From assembly GCF_035953295.1 (NCBI RefSeq), contig NZ_CP108370.1, positions 5,937,001 through 6,001,000 on the forward strand: a stretch of 64,000 nt of DNA. Direction: 5' to 3'. The notes beneath the pieces are model-generated. The model had not been told where the DNA came from. It ran no database searches and saw only the letters and a program-made list of their open reading frames with translations. Position numbers and translations under genes: made by a program. Of the stretch, positions 62,525 through 64,000 are shown piece by piece. Origin of the DNA: Streptomyces sp. NBC_01335. GTDB lineage: Bacteria > Actinomycetota > Actinomycetes > Streptomycetales > Streptomycetaceae. Positions within the stretch are counted from its first letter, which is position 1; each line of letters starts with the position of its first letter.

Positions 62525-64000
62525 GTGCAGAAATATCCCGTGAGCCCTGAACCGGCGGGGCGCCCGCAGCTCCCGGCCCGCCCGGAACTGAACAGAGCCG
62601 TCTGGGACCGGGTCACGGCCCAGCTGCTCGCGAAGATGCTCGGCGAGTTCGCGTACGAGGAGATCCTCACGCCGCTCCCGCAGCAGCCGCCGATCACCAC
62701 GGACGGCACCGGCGAACCGTACGCCCTGCTCCTCGACGACGGCGCCACCCTCGCCTTCCGGGCCCGCCGCGGGGTGTACGGCAGCTGGCGCGTCGACCCC
62801 GCCTCGGTCCGCGAGACACCCCGGCCGGAGAACGGCGACGGGGACGACGACGGTAACGGTTACGGGGGCGCCCCGCCGCAGGGGCGGCCGTTCCGCGATC
62901 CGCTGCTCTTCCTCACCCGCGCCCGGGGTCTCCTCGGCCTGGACGGCGCCACCCTCGGACACCTCGTCCGCGAACTCACCAGCACCCTGGCCTCCGACGC
63001 GCACCTCGCCCACACCGCGCTCGGCGCGGCCGAACTCGCCGACCTCGGCTACGCCGAGCTCGAAGGCCACCAGACCGGCCACCCCTGGCTCGTCGCCAAC
63101 AAGGGCCGCCTCGGATTCTCCGCAGGGGACGCCGCCCGCTTCACCCCGGAGGCGCGCGCCGCCACCACCCTGCCGTGGATCGCCGTCAGCACCCGGATCG
63201 CCGGCTACCGGGGCGTACCCGAGCTCGCCACCCCCGACCGGCTGTACGCCCGCGAGCTCGACCCCTCCGTACGGGACGCCTTCGAGGCCCGGCTCGCGGA
63301 CCGCGGGCTCGACCCGCGCGCGTACCACTACCTGCCGGTCCACCCCTGGCAGTGGGACGAGTGGATCGTGCCGCTCTACGCGCCCGCCATCGCCGCGGAC
63401 GACATCGTCCCCCTGCACGACGACGGCGACCTGCGGCTGCCGCAGCAGTCCATCCGGACCTTCGCCAACGTGGGGCGCCCCGAGCGCTTCACGGTGAAGC
63501 TCCCCCTGTCGATCCTCAACACCCTCGTCTGGCGCGGCCTGCCGACCGAGCGCACCCTCGCCGCCCCCGCCGTCACCGGCTGGGTGCAGGGGCTGTGCGA
63601 CACCGACCCCTTCCTGCGCGACACCTGCGCGGTGATCCTGCTCGGCGAGGTCGCCTCCGTGGCGGTGGAACACCCGCTCTACGACCGGTTGCCCGAAGTG
63701 CCCTACCAGTTCAAGGAGATCCTCGGCGCGATCTGGCGCGAGCCGCTGCCGCCGAGGCTGGCGGCGGGGGAGCGGGCCCGCACCCTCGCCTCCCTGCTGC
63801 ACACCGACCCCGACGGCCGCGCCTTCACCGCCGAACTGGTCGAACGCTCCGGGCTGTCCCCCCGCGACTGGCTGGTCCGCCTCTTCGCCGCCCTGCTCCC
63901 GCCGCTCCTGCACTTCCTCTACCGGTACGGGACCGTGTTCTCTCCGCACGGCGAGAACGCCATCGTGGTCTTCGACGAACGGGACGTACCCGTGCGGCTC
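62525..64000 (+). CDS. IucA/IucC family NIS siderophore synthetase (second), 3' end outside window
   Basis: The frame is open from GTG 62525 (GAGGAG upstream) to the right edge, 492 codons without a stop. Motifs of the DesD/RhbF side of the family: ELEGHQTGHPWLVANKGRLGF, YLPVHPWQWDEWI, LPQQSIRTFANVGR, RFTVKLPLSILNTLVWRGLP and RYGTVFSPHGENAI. A hydrophilic insert of Asp/Gly/Asn residues (about 100-125) is unusual. It follows the acetyltransferase after 60 bases. With the first synthetase it could make two amide bonds on one citrate. Confidence 0.92.
   Translation, partial: MQKYPVSPEPAGRPQLPARPELNRAVWDRVTAQLLAKMLGEFAYEEILTPLPQQPPITTDGTGEPYALLLDDGATLAFRARRGVYGSWRVDPASVRETPRPENGDGDDDGNGYGGAPPQGRPFRDPLLFLTRARGLLGLDGATLGHLVRELTSTLASDAHLAHTALGAAELADLGYAELEGHQTGHPWLVANKGRLGFSAGDAARFTPEARAATTLPWIAVSTRIAGYRGVPELATPDRLYARELDPSVRDAFEARLADRGLDPRAYHYLPVHPWQWDEWIVPLYAPAIAADDIVPLHDDGDLRLPQQSIRTFANVGRPERFTVKLPLSILNTLVWRGLPTERTLAAPAVTGWVQGLCDTDPFLRDTCAVILLGEVASVAVEHPLYDRLPEVPYQFKEILGAIWREPLPPRLAAGERARTLASLLHTDPDGRAFTAELVERSGLSPRDWLVRLFAALLPPLLHFLYRYGTVFSPHGENAIVVFDERDVPVRL

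Noticed and set aside
1..64000. tRNA, rRNA, integrase, transposase or attachment sites
   Set aside because: None recognised on either strand; strand changes coincide with normal core operons.

Overview
The window is a stretch of high-GC actinobacterial chromosome, almost certainly Streptomyces. The evidence is the very high third-position GC, frequent GTG starts, TANNNT -10 boxes directly before start codons (leaderless genes), actinobacterial families such as DUF3046, ClgR and an MT0933-type antitoxin, and a gene order that matches my recollection of the S. coelicolor chromosome core from osaC/osaA/osaB through ftsK, recA, gluABCD and miaAB to hflX. That synteny is recalled, not searched. 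I see no prophage, insertion sequence, CRISPR array, rRNA or tRNA.

Layout. 1-8342: osmotic-stress regulators osaC (cut by the left edge), osaA (giant multi-HAMP hybrid kinase) and osaB (response regulator). 8634-16931: housekeeping run of ftsK, a RodZ-like protein, rimO, the overlapping set pgsA-cinA, then clgR and a Dps ferritin. 17104-24185: a GNAT, a small membrane protein, then the DNA-repair pair lhr and a Nei/Fpg glycosylase on the minus strand. 24245-29784: an AraC regulator with azlCD, a toroid-fold protein, a DUF3046 protein, an AI-2E-type permease and a DUF4232 lipoprotein. 29960-31853: a TetX-like flavoprotein divergent from a true TetR-type repressor. 32212-34105: recA-recX.

34231-38296 (minus strand) holds an unknown protein, a cysteine dioxygenase-rhodanese pair preceded by a cysteine-rich leader peptide, and an FAD monooxygenase. 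38467-45501 is the glutamate-uptake locus: gluABCD transporter, divergent GluR/GluK two-component system, and a TAXI-type solute-binding protein. 45597-50998 holds miaB, a histidine-free relative of class III extradiol dioxygenases, an orphan antitoxin, miaA, a small membrane protein and dapF. 51147-57827: an RSH (ppGpp) enzyme, an M1 peptidase, hflX and a secreted serine peptidase. 58232-64000: the start of an NRPS-independent siderophore operon (aminotransferase, two IucA/IucC synthetases, one acetyltransferase) that runs off the right edge.

Most of the window is conserved core. The parts I find most worth checking are the cysteine leader peptide in front of cysteine dioxygenase, the tet-operator-like sites in the TetR/flavoprotein promoter, the dioxygenase-like protein with both expected metal histidines replaced by cysteine, and the incomplete siderophore operon.
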